From assembly GCA_963756605.1 (NCBI GenBank), contig CAVWOT010000012.1:1-64000 (forward strand): DNA of 64,000 bases, written 5' to 3'. Positions 8,419 through 16,060 of the stretch are shown one piece after another. The DNA comes from Bog-159 sp963756605. Lineage in GTDB: Bacteria; Acidobacteriota; Terriglobia; Bryobacterales; Bryobacteraceae. The notes below the pieces were generated by a model that saw only the letters and a list, made by a program, of their open reading frames with translations, searched no databases and was not told the origin of the DNA. A program made the translations under genes and the position numbers. Within the stretch, counting starts at the first letter, position 1. Each line of letters starts with the position of its first letter.

Positions 8419-9285
8419 TCAATTCCGAATCCGGTTGCGCGGGAAGGTCATGCCCTGGGAGCCGCCCGGGTCGGCGGGCAAGGGCGCGATGCCGTTCATC
8501 TCCGGCACGTTCTCGAAGATGTTTTCGACTTCGCGGACAGTTTCTTCGGTCTGCTCCACATCCTTCACCAGCCCTTCCAGATGTTCGCTCAGTTGCTGCG
8601 GATCGCGCATGGTGACCGATTGATCTTTGATGAGTCCGAGCACGTCTTCGACGGCCGCGCATTGCGCATCGATCACCGCGCAATTTTCCTGGATCTTACG
8701 GAACTTTTCAACGCGCTTATTTAAGATTTCGACGCGCTTGCGGTTGATCTCCTGGACTTTTGGCGTGTCGGAATCCTGGGTCTTCTGCAGATTCGCCAGC
8801 TCGCGCGCGACGGCGTTCGGATCGGTGGTGCGCAAATATTCGCGATGCTGCCAGGCGGCATGCAGCAGCCGCACATATCCCTGCAACAGGCCCTGCAGCC
8901 GCTCTTCCATCTGGTCGGCGAAGATCTGCGAAGTGGAGGAAAGGCGGCTATAGTTCTGGCGGATGGCCTTACAGACAGCATCCACCTTGGCATACCGCAC
9001 GCGCATTTCCTGGGGAATTTCCTGGTACATGGCGTTGAGGCGCTGATCGTTGCGGCGCTTCTCATCGGCATATTTCCAGGAGCGCACCAGGCGCTGAAAG
9101 CGGGGATTGTGCGGCACCACGCTCAGGTACATCAGCTCAAGACCCGCGCCCAGCAGCAGCGGGAGCGCGCTGGCGGACACCAGGGCGAACCCCGCTATCC
9201 CAGCCAGCGCGATCCAGTTGTACTGAAGCCGGGCGGCTTCTTTGACGTAGTTGATGTCGGACCCTGTCGAATCGTCCCGCGGCAT
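8419..9285 (-). CDS. membrane-anchored coiled-coil protein
   Basis: The protein has 288 aa. A hydrophobic hairpin (about residues 26-58, IALAGIAGFALVSASALPL and the following stretch) is followed by a long helical, charged region to about 270 with heptad character. The start at 9285 forms a TAATG overlap with the upstream ABC ATPase stop, so translation is coupled; an upstream in-frame start at 9333 would overlap that gene needlessly. The topology resembles inner-membrane anchors that present coiled coils to a cytoplasmic ATPase, and the AAA+ gene follows immediately. The family is not recognised. Confidence 0.75.
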   Translation of the reverse strand: MPRDDSTGSDINYVKEAARLQYNWIALAGIAGFALVSASALPLLLGAGLELMYLSVVPHNPRFQRLVRSWKYADEKRRNDQRLNAMYQEIPQEMRVRYAKVDAVCKAIRQNYSRLSSTSQIFADQMEERLQGLLQGYVRLLHAAWQHREYLRTTDPNAVARELANLQKTQDSDTPKVQEINRKRVEILNKRVEKFRKIQENCAVIDAQCAAVEDVLGLIKDQSVTMRDPQQLSEHLEGLVKDVEQTEETVREVENIFENVPEMNGIAPLPADPGGSQGMTFPRNRIRN

Positions 9286-10106
9286 TAAATACTCACCCGC
9301 ACTTGCCCCTTTCCGGGCGCGCTGCGCAGGCAAGCCAGCACGTGGTGCTGCATCTCGTGAAACTGCTCGGCTTGCCGGATATCCGGAGCGCGCGGCCGCC
9401 CGAACGGAACCGGGATATCTTCCACAATGGTACCCGGACGGGCGCTCAGAATGAAAATGCGGTCGGCGAGATAGATGGCCTCATCCACATCGTGGGTGAC
9501 GAACAGGATGGTGCTGGCGGTATCCTCCCAAACGCGCAGCAGAAGCTGCTGCATATCGCCGCGAGTTTGCGCGTCGAGCGCGCCGAAGGGCTCGTCCATC
9601 AGGATCACCTGCGGGTGGTTGGCCAAGGTGCGCGCGATGGCCACGCGCTGCTGCATGCCGCCCGATAGCGTATCGGGATACGATTTCTCGAAGCCGGCGA
9701 GACCCACCGCTTCGATCAGGTGCGCGACGAGCGGGCCGCTCTGGACGGCGGGTACGCCATTGATGCGCGGACCGTAGGCGATGTTATCGGCGACTGTCAA
9801 CCAGGGGAATGAGGTGTATTTCTGGAAGACCATGCCGCGATCGCGGCCCGGACCATTGACCGGCTTACCGTCGACGAGGATCTCGCCGGAGGAGGGGCGG
9901 TCGAGGCCGGCGATGATGCGCAGCAGGGTAGACTTCCCGCAACCGGACGGCCCCAGCAGAACGCTGAATTCGCCGATGTCCCGGCCGTCGGCGGCAAAGG
10001 CGTCTGCGACTTCGAAGCTGACGTCGTGCAACGCTTCGATGCGGTTCCCGTTGGAGCCGGGGAAGCTGCGGGAGAGGTTGCGCACGGAGATCTTGGTTTT
10101 AGTCAT
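9285..10106 (-). CDS. ABC transporter ATP-binding protein (SsuB/TauB/NrtD type)
   Basis: The 273-aa ATPase has Walker A GPSGCGKST, a Q-loop in VFQKYTSFPWLTV, signature LSGGMQQR, Walker B VILMDEPFGALD and H-loop THDVDEA. These are the family features of nitrate/sulfonate/taurine-type importers. I start at ATG 10106, preceded by a G-rich site; a longer frame reaches 10196 but crosses non-coding sequence. The cognate permease lies on the far side of the inserted RAYT gene. Confidence 0.9.
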   Translation of the reverse strand: MTKTKISVRNLSRSFPGSNGNRIEALHDVSFEVADAFAADGRDIGEFSVLLGPSGCGKSTLLRIIAGLDRPSSGEILVDGKPVNGPGRDRGMVFQKYTSFPWLTVADNIAYGPRINGVPAVQSGPLVAHLIEAVGLAGFEKSYPDTLSGGMQQRVAIARTLANHPQVILMDEPFGALDAQTRGDMQQLLLRVWEDTASTILFVTHDVDEAIYLADRIFILSARPGTIVEDIPVPFGRPRAPDIRQAEQFHEMQHHVLACLRSAPGKGQVRVSI

Positions 10107-10187
10107 GCCCCCTGCTGTACCTTGTATTGTGCCGGTACCTTCTGCCTTGTGCCCTGTGCTTCTGCCCTCTGTTTGTGCTTCTGCATC

Positions 10188-10233
10188 GTGGCGCACTCTT
10201 CAGCGTGCCGCGGCGAACTTCAGTTCGCCGTGT
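10188..10233. repeat. REP palindrome 2
   Basis: This copy is in reverse orientation relative to copy 1: GCGCACTCTTCAGCGTGC followed by the perfect CGGCGAACTtcAGTTCGCCG. It lies upstream of the RAYT transposase gene. Confidence 0.75.
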
Positions 10234-10274
10234 GGCACCTGAGAGATTCGTCCTAGTGACGGCACATTCCTTGC

Positions 10275-10844
10275 ATGAGTTCGTCAATGAGGCGCCTGCC
10301 CCACGTCTATCCGGAAGGCGCGTGGCTGTTCGTGACATGGCACCTGCATGGCAGCTTGCCACACGCGCGATATCCTCCGGCAGACAAGCTTTCTGCAGGG
10401 AAGGCGTTTGTTTGGATGGACCGCTATCTGGACACCACTCGGCTAGGACCCATGTTTTTAAAGCGCCCCGATGTTGCGGAGATGGTGGTTGAGGCGCTCG
10501 GTCGCGGCGTTGCAAAGGGATTCTTTGATTTGCGCGCTTATGTGGTAATGGCCAATCACGTTCACGTTTTGATTCGGCCGTTTCACCAGGCCAGCCGTGC
10601 ACTGCAATGGCTGAAAGGGACAACCGCGCGGGAAGCCAACTTGATGCTCGCCCGAACTGGCCAGCCTTTCTGGCAGCGGGAATCTTACGATCATTGGGTG
10701 CGGGACGAATTGGAATTAGAAAAGATTGTGGCATACATCGAGAACAATCCCGTGAAGGCCGGGCTTGTCGCGGAGGCGTCGCACTATCGATGGTCAAGCG
10801 CTTGGGGTGGGGACGGCGAACTGAAGTTCGCCGCAGCACGCTGA
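10275..10844 (+). CDS. REP-associated tyrosine transposase (RAYT, IS200-like Y1)
   Basis: The protein has 189 aa. The HUH motif is in AYVVMANHVHVLIRP (about residues 94-108), and the catalytic Tyr is likely in RESYDHWVRDE, followed by a conserved ENNPVKAGLV helix. RAYTs are domesticated single-strand transposases thought to mobilise REP palindromes. The gene is flanked on both sides by REP hairpins, and its last codons (GDGELKFAAAR, stop) are read from inside REP copy 3. It lies opposite to, and splits, the ABC/PspA operon. Confidence 0.9.
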   Translation: MSSSMRRLPHVYPEGAWLFVTWHLHGSLPHARYPPADKLSAGKAFVWMDRYLDTTRLGPMFLKRPDVAEMVVEALGRGVAKGFFDLRAYVVMANHVHVLIRPFHQASRALQWLKGTTAREANLMLARTGQPFWQRESYDHWVRDELELEKIVAYIENNPVKAGLVAEASHYRWSSAWGGDGELKFAAAR

Positions 10845-10856
10845 AGCGTGCGTCAC
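10809..10856. repeat. REP palindrome 3
   Basis: GGCGAACTgaAGTTCGCC (10815-10832) is followed by GCACGCTgaAGCGTGC. The copy overlaps the 3' end of the RAYT gene and is nearly identical to copy 1. Confidence 0.85.
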
Positions 10857-10879
10857 ATACACATACACATCCGAACAGA

Positions 10880-11707
10880 TTACTTTGCATGGGCTACCGC
10901 GACCGATGGCTCGGAGAGGGGGCGCGATGTGCGGCGCCAGGGAAACAGGCGCGCCTCCAGGAAAGTCAGTAGAAACCGGAAGAGGAACGCCGCCACGCCG
11001 ATGGCGATGATCCCAGCATAGACGCGTTCGAAATCCAGCACCTTGCGCGCGGCCTCCACCATGTAGCCCACCCCTTTGCGGGCGTTGACCATCTCGGCCA
11101 GGATGACATAAGTCCAGCCGATATCGTACAGGATGCGAAACGAGCCGAAAATCGAGGGCACCGATGCGCGGAACAGCAGCCACAGGATATGGCGGCGTTG
11201 CGCGCCCAGCGTCCAGGCGGTTTCGAGCAGGCTGTCATCCACCTTGTTCACTTCTTCCACTACCACAGCCAGCAGGTAGAAGAACATCCCAAACCAGAGG
11301 AACGCCACTTTCATGGTTTCGTCCATGCCGAACAGGGCGATGAACGCCGGCAGGAAGGCGGTGATGGGCATGGAGCGCATGGGCGCCGCGACCGGATTAA
11401 CCAGGTCGTGCACCCAGCGGAAGCTACCCATCAGCAGACCCAACGGAATGGCGATGACCACGCAGAACGTAAAGGCTTGCGCGATGCGCCACCAGCTCTG
11501 GATTACGTTGCCGAGCAGGTCGTATTCGGTCCAGAGGCGGAAGAACGCGCGCATTACACCCAGCGGGTTGGGAAGGGAAAACGGCGGCAGGATGTCCCAA
11601 TGCGTGAGCGCGAACCAAGCGGCCAGGATTCCGGCCCAAGCCGATACCGCCAGGATCAGCCGCGTGCGGCGCGAGATGTCTTTGCGGATAGTGAAGAGGT
11701 CGAGCAT
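10880..11707 (-). CDS. ABC transporter permease (SsuC/TauC/NrtB type)
   Basis: The 275-aa protein has about six membrane segments and the cytoplasmic EAA loop that docks on the ATPase (LETAWTLGAQRRHILWLLF). Motifs MRSMPITAFLPAFIALFGMD and GWTYVILAEMVNARKGVGYM are typical of sulfonate/nitrate-type permeases. I start at ATG 11707 because the upstream frame is read from REP sequence. It belongs with the ATPase at 9.3-10.1 kb and the binding protein just upstream. Confidence 0.9.
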   Translation of the reverse strand: MLDLFTIRKDISRRTRLILAVSAWAGILAAWFALTHWDILPPFSLPNPLGVMRAFFRLWTEYDLLGNVIQSWWRIAQAFTFCVVIAIPLGLLMGSFRWVHDLVNPVAAPMRSMPITAFLPAFIALFGMDETMKVAFLWFGMFFYLLAVVVEEVNKVDDSLLETAWTLGAQRRHILWLLFRASVPSIFGSFRILYDIGWTYVILAEMVNARKGVGYMVEAARKVLDFERVYAGIIAIGVAAFLFRFLLTFLEARLFPWRRTSRPLSEPSVAVAHAK

Positions 11708-11730
11708 GCGAGTATGTTTCGAGACCTTGT

Positions 11731-11823
11731 GTGGCGCACGCTTTAGCGTGCCGTGGCGAGCTTCAGCTCGCCATCTCAGACCGTGGGCTGAAGCCCACAG
11801 CGGCACGCTGAAGCGTGCGCCAC
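11731..11823. repeat. REP palindrome 4 (BIME-like double element)
   Basis: Two REP units face each other: GTGGCGCACGCTTTAGCGTG at the left and GGCACGCTGAAGCGTGCGCC at the right. Between them lie GGCGAGCTtcAGCTCGCC and GTGGGCTgaAGCCCAC hairpins. The element fills the gap between the binding-protein gene and the permease gene. Confidence 0.85.
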
Positions 11824-11827
11824 TCCC

Positions 11828-13399
11828 CTACGCGCCGGGATTCGGATATACCTTGATGTCGGTGCGGCGGTTCTTCTCCCGGCCTTCCGGCGTGGAGTTA
11901 TCGGAGATCGGGCGATCGGGCCCGTTGCCGGCGGTGCGCATACGGGCCGCCGGGAATCCATACTTGTCCATGAGATACTGCTTGACCGCGTCGGCTCGTT
12001 CGCGGGACAGGTCCACATTGCGCACGCGCGCCCCTGTGGAATCGGTGTTGCCGTCGATGTCCACTACCGTGTTCCCGTAGGCCTTCAAGAAATCGCCGAT
12101 CTCGTCGACCACAGCGCGCGAATCGAGACTCATTTTGGCCGAATTGGTGTCGAAATAAATAGAGCGGTGCTGCGTGGCGATGGGTGTGGCCCCCTTGGCC
12201 GGCTCCCTGTATTCGGTGGGCGGTTCGGACGAGGCCACCGCGAACTTTCCGTTCAACTCGTCGATGAAGCGGCGGTCGACGCTCGACTCGGCATCGAACG
12301 TGTGCTTGATGATGCGATCCTCGTGGTACATCTCCTGGGCCATTTTGAAGATGTTGGTGTAGTCGGTATCGGCGCCGCGCGTGCCAAAAAACGCCTTATT
12401 GTCGGCGTAGTCGGCCAGCTTCACACCCCCAAGCATGGTCTTAGCAAGGTCTTCAGGAATGTTGAAATCCTTGATGGTGCCGATCAGGGTGTAAGCACGG
12501 TTCGGTTGCGCCTTGATGAACTCGACGCCTTCGAGCCAGCCCTGCGCCAGCTTCACCACCGTCTGCGGGCAGCGCGCGGCAAAACGATCGCTGACCACCA
12601 GAATGTCGGCGATCAAGTGGTTGGCGATGCGCGTGTCGTAAATCTTTCTGGATCCGGGCCGCTTGGTCACGGCGTCGCTCATATCCGGGTCCCAGGCTAC
12701 GGCGGCGTCTACTTTCTGCTGGGCGAACAGCGTGGCTGGCTCGATGCCATCCTTGGTGTGCACGGCCTTGGAAAAGATCTCATTGCGCTGTTCGGTGGTC
12801 AGGCCCGAGCTTTTCAAGCCGTTCCAGAGCAGGAAATGGGATGGCGTGTAAGGCGCGAACGCCACGGTCTTGCCGGCCAGGTCCTCGATGCTGTTGATAC
12901 CCTGTTTGCCGATCACGCCATCGGCGCCGCGCGACCAATCCACCATGAAGAAGGCGTGCGCCCCGACTTTCTTATCTTGAAACTGCGCGTAGTCTTTGGC
13001 CCAGACATCGGCGGTGGTGAGCATCACATCCACGTTGTTGGTGGCCAGCGCCGCGGCTCCTTCGGTCCAGTCGTCGATGATTTTGAAGCTGACCTTGAGA
13101 CCGGCCTTGTCGTAGATGGAGCCGGACGCGGTATCCAGACCGCCGTTGGCCACCAGGCCGGCCGCGCAGCCGACCCAGATATTCACGCGCACGCGCGCCG
13201 TGTCGCAGCTGGCGTCGCTCGTCGCGGCTACCGGCAAAGGCTTCGAAGTATCCATCGGCTCGCTGGGAGAAGCGTCGGAATGCGAGCCGAGCAGACTCCG
13301 GAAATTCACCACTCCGTATCTTTGCAGGCTGTAGCCCACCAGGCCCAGCCCGACGAGGAATATGAGGGCCCATCCGCCCTTCTCGATTTTGACGGCCAT
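11828..13399 (-). CDS. ABC substrate-binding protein fused to an OmpA/MotB domain
   Basis: The protein has 523 aa. An uncleaved-looking N-terminal membrane segment (about residues 9-25) is followed by a Ser/Pro linker. A periplasmic binding domain spans about 70-385 (VRVNIWVGCAAGLVANGGLD, DVMLTTADVWAKDYAQF, AAVAWDPDMSDAV). A C-terminal OmpA-like domain spans about 410-520 (RSIYFDTNSAKMSLDSR, DGNTDSTGARVRN and GREKNRRTDIKVYP). OmpA domains bind peptidoglycan, so this receptor is probably tethered to both membrane and wall. PspA follows 8 bp upstream of it in the operon. Confidence 0.9.
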   Translation of the reverse strand: MAVKIEKGGWALIFLVGLGLVGYSLQRYGVVNFRSLLGSHSDASPSEPMDTSKPLPVAATSDASCDTARVRVNIWVGCAAGLVANGGLDTASGSIYDKAGLKVSFKIIDDWTEGAAALATNNVDVMLTTADVWAKDYAQFQDKKVGAHAFFMVDWSRGADGVIGKQGINSIEDLAGKTVAFAPYTPSHFLLWNGLKSSGLTTEQRNEIFSKAVHTKDGIEPATLFAQQKVDAAVAWDPDMSDAVTKRPGSRKIYDTRIANHLIADILVVSDRFAARCPQTVVKLAQGWLEGVEFIKAQPNRAYTLIGTIKDFNIPEDLAKTMLGGVKLADYADNKAFFGTRGADTDYTNIFKMAQEMYHEDRIIKHTFDAESSVDRRFIDELNGKFAVASSEPPTEYREPAKGATPIATQHRSIYFDTNSAKMSLDSRAVVDEIGDFLKAYGNTVVDIDGNTDSTGARVRNVDLSRERADAVKQYLMDKYGFPAARMRTAGNGPDRPISDNSTPEGREKNRRTDIKVYPNPGA

Positions 13400-13407
13400 A
13401 ATTTACC

Positions 13408-14139
13408 TCACGCGCTCCTTTCCGCCTCACGTGCGCCGATGGTCTTCTGCGGGGCCTCGGACGCGGCCTCCGGCGGCACAATACCCATCTCCACCTTGAA
13501 CTGCTTGACCAGTTCGTTGGCGCGCAGCTTTTCGACATCCTCTTCGATCTTGATCTGCTGCTGATCGACATTACCCATGGCCATCTCCATGCGGGCCTCG
13601 TTCACCGCGGTGGTCTCCTCGATTTTGCGCACCATTTCGTCGTGCGTGGCGCTGATGCCCGAGACGTCGAACTGCTCCATGACGTCGGCGACCTTCTTTT
13701 GCCATTGCGACCGTCGGTAATCGGCGATGGCACCCAGCGCTTCGTGCGTCTTGCGGTCCTTCTCAAGCATGAACGCTTTTTTCACCGCCATAGCTTTGTC
13801 GAACGCTCCGCGCGCGGTGGCGAGCTGGCCCTGGTTGCGGGCAAGCGCGCTGCGCACCTGTTCGAGCCGCACGGCAAAGCTCCCCGCCAGGTCGTCGCGC
13901 CCGGCCTGAATGGCAGCTTTGGTTTTGGCCGTCAGATCGTTGATATCGTTCTTATATTTGGCCTCCTCCCTTTCGAGCAGCGTGGCGTTGGCCTTCACCA
14001 TGGCGATCGACTCGTTCATGCGCGGCACCTGGTCGTTCATGTCGCGAATGTTCTGCTCGAGGATGATTTCCGGGTTCTCCGCTACGGAGATGAAAAACCC
14101 GAAAAAGGAACGGAGCATGCGGGACAGCCGCTTAAACAT
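13408..14139 (-). CDS. pspA: PspA/IM30 family protein
   Basis: The 243-aa protein is helical throughout. The N-terminus FKRLSRMLRSFFGFFISVAE matches the amphipathic membrane-binding helix 0 of PspA/Vipp1, and ENPEIILEQNIRDMNDQVP is the conserved start of helix 1. Long coiled coils follow. PspA proteins form ESCRT-III-like assemblies that protect or repair the inner membrane. I chose ATG 14139, eight bases after AGGA, over a TTG at 14145. The gene lies 15 bp downstream of the coiled-coil gene. Confidence 0.9.
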   Translation of the reverse strand: MFKRLSRMLRSFFGFFISVAENPEIILEQNIRDMNDQVPRMNESIAMVKANATLLEREEAKYKNDINDLTAKTKAAIQAGRDDLAGSFAVRLEQVRSALARNQGQLATARGAFDKAMAVKKAFMLEKDRKTHEALGAIADYRRSQWQKKVADVMEQFDVSGISATHDEMVRKIEETTAVNEARMEMAMGNVDQQQIKIEEDVEKLRANELVKQFKVEMGIVPPEAASEAPQKTIGAREAERSA

Positions 14140-14154
14140 AGGCAATTCCTCTCC

Positions 14155-14829
14155 TTACGGCTTTGAGTCCGAAGTCTTCGGAGGCTCGGGCCGGGTGTTG
14201 GCGTGCGCACCGGGGGGCGCAGCCGCTACGCCGCCGGTCGTGATGGGATTTTCGGCCACAAAATAAGAAACGGATTCGGCGATTTTTTGTTCCTCTTGCT
14301 GCTTTTGCAATCGCCAGGCGTAGAAACGCTCTTTCTGTTTAGCTACTTCGTCGTTGTTGGCCTGGATGCGGGCCTTGTGCTCCTGGGTCAGACGGTCTAA
14401 CTCGGCCTGGATCTGCGCATTATCCTGCGTCGTGCGAGCTTCGAGGTCATTCAGGGACTTCTGTTGCACGCGCTCGAAGCCGTCCAGAGCGCGATCGCGC
14501 TTCACGGCGTCTTCGATGATTTCCTCAATCTTGACGCCGGCTGCGTCCAGCGCCAGCAAAACGGAGTTTTTCTTGACCTCCGCCGGAAGCGCACGGATGC
14601 GGTCGCTTTGCAGCATCTCGGTGACCTTGATGATGGTATAGCCGTGCGCGGGCGGCTGAATCTCCGCGGCGTGGTAGATCTCGTCAAAGCCCGCCGCGGC
14701 GCTCACAGGGCTGGAGAATTTGGGCTCTGCCGCCACGGAGGAGGCGATCTCGGCGACGGTCTGGGCGGGGGTCTTAGCAGTTGGTGCGCTCTCGTCCGGT
14801 GCGCCCTCCTGTCCGCCCGGTTGATCCAC
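14155..14829 (-). CDS. coiled-coil protein, first gene of the PspA/ABC operon
   Basis: The conserved-looking core (about residues 47-190) starts FDEIYHAAEIQPPAHGYTII and continues into a charged coiled coil (VQQKSLNDLEARTTQDNAQI). The ends are Pro/Ala-rich. The GTG at 14829 has no ribosome site. The frame is open further upstream and there reads ISKKWYNLFLSVDQPGG. A good GGAGGT lies 4 bases before the ATC codon of that Ile (14862-14860), so the real start may be this ATC or an ATG that mutated to ATC. No enzymatic motif is visible. Its position before pspA suggests a helical partner. Confidence 0.7.
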   Translation of the reverse strand: MDQPGGQEGAPDESAPTAKTPAQTVAEIASSVAAEPKFSSPVSAAAGFDEIYHAAEIQPPAHGYTIIKVTEMLQSDRIRALPAEVKKNSVLLALDAAGVKIEEIIEDAVKRDRALDGFERVQQKSLNDLEARTTQDNAQIQAELDRLTQEHKARIQANNDEVAKQKERFYAWRLQKQQEEQKIAESVSYFVAENPITTGGVAAAPPGAHANTRPEPPKTSDSKP

Positions 14830-14879
14830 CGAGAGGAACAGATTGTACCATTTCTTACTGATACGGACCTCCGGCGATC

Positions 14880-15275
14880 AGTGTAGCATGAACGCTTGCG
14901 GTGTTGAAGGCTATGGGGTCCGAAATCCGGACCGGATCTTATTCTTCGGAGCCAAGGCGGTCCGGACGGGTGGGAATGTAGCCGCTGCGGCCACAGGATC
15001 AGGCAGGCGGCCGCGAGAGCGTCCATTTCGAACGTGTCTTGAGGTTACAAGCGCCCGGACCTGGCTTGAGCGTGGCCTAAACCGGCGCAACGGCTTGATG
15101 CCGTGGGCGGTCGGGCCAGTAGCGGAGACACGGCGAACAGGACAGGCGTCCGGGGCGCGAAGACGTTTGACGTACACTTGGCAGGCCGACGCCGCGCAAT
15201 GGACGGCGGCCCGCAGTTGTTTGGAGTCCGACTGCGTTGTGGCGCTTGGTTGACTTCCTTCAGGTGTGTACGTTT
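14880..15275. other. intergenic region upstream of the PspA/ABC operon
   Basis: About 400 bp are without a convincing gene on either strand; frames of up to 136 codons overlap each other and have no family match. The promoter of the seven-gene operon must lie here or just downstream, but I see no consensus pair. Confidence 0.4.
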
Positions 15276-15304
15276 GCGGGGACGCTCCGGCGTAGCGTCC
15301 CCGC
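15276..15304. terminator. strong GC hairpin, possible bidirectional terminator or REP
   Basis: GCGGGGACGCT (15276-15286) and AGCGTCCCCGC (15294-15304) form a perfect 11-bp stem with a 7-base loop. There is no T tract, so a Rho-independent terminator is uncertain. It lies just after the end of the minus-strand exported-protein gene. Confidence 0.5.
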
Positions 15305-15318
15305 GGTGGCTACATGGA

Positions 15319-16060
15319 CTACTGCGCCGTGGGGCAGTTAGGGCTGCCAACAAGGCAGTAGGTTATCTGGGAAACAGGATCGTTGGAGTCGGTGGGGGCA
15401 CCGTTGTCATAAGTGTAGCTGTAGATGGTAAGCGAAGGACCAACTTGGCTGAAACCCAACAGTGTACTGGGGGCGTTCCAGTTGTAGCCATTTGTACATT
15501 CAGAGCTGCCGGTGCCGTACATATACATATTCGACGTGATGCCGGCGGCCTTGAGTCTTGCGGCCAGCGGGTTGCTGGCGATCGAGCTGACTACAGTCCA
15601 GGTCGCACTATTGGGATAAGTGCAAGAGGCTGCACCGGTTGGCGTGGTGATGGTCCATTGGGTGCTGCCTCCAGGACCGACAGACGGACCACTCACCGTT
15701 ATCAACGCTGTGCCGCTAAAGACCGTGCTTGGGCCCACATATTCGCCTGCTATGAACTTAGACGCTATCGGCGTGGGCGACTTGGTGTATTGAGGGAAAC
15801 CGGGCGCTATCGTCAGCGTCCCGTCCGCGGCCACGTCGAATTGGATGGTGACGTCTTCGTAGGTGGTCTGGGTGGTTGTCCCACTGACGGTAACCACCGG
15901 GAGTCGTGTCACGCTGATCGCGTTTCCAGACCCGGTCAAAGTGGAGTTCTGAAACTCTACGTAGGTGGCGTTTGCGCGTAAGCTGCGGCCACCGAGGCGG
16001 CGAACGTCATTATGCATGTTACCAACCGCGAGGTGCGGCGGCGTGAATTCAAGCTTTTGT
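15319..16060 (-). pseudogene. exported protein gene disrupted by ISL3 insertion and a frameshift
   Basis: The body (about 215 codons, Ser/Thr/Gly-rich, many beta strands, two CysCys pairs near the end) reads from 15319 to about 15968. The signal peptide is in another frame (VTCIMTFAASVAAAYAQ), so one base has been lost at about 15968. The true start is on the other side of the IS: at 17430-17410 the minus strand encodes MTPLYKS, preceded by AAGGGAAAGGA. Removing the IS and one copy of its target duplication joins this in frame to LNSRRRTSRLV. The function of the intact protein is unknown. Confidence 0.8.

Noticed and set aside
14843..15253. Plus-strand reading frame of 136 codons upstream of the PspA operon
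   Set aside because: It overlaps the operon's translation start region, has no ribosome site, low-complexity Arg/Gly content and competing frames on both strands.
15276..15304. Hairpin considered as a classical Rho-independent terminator
   Set aside because: The stem is excellent but there is no T tract on either strand, so it is listed only as possible.
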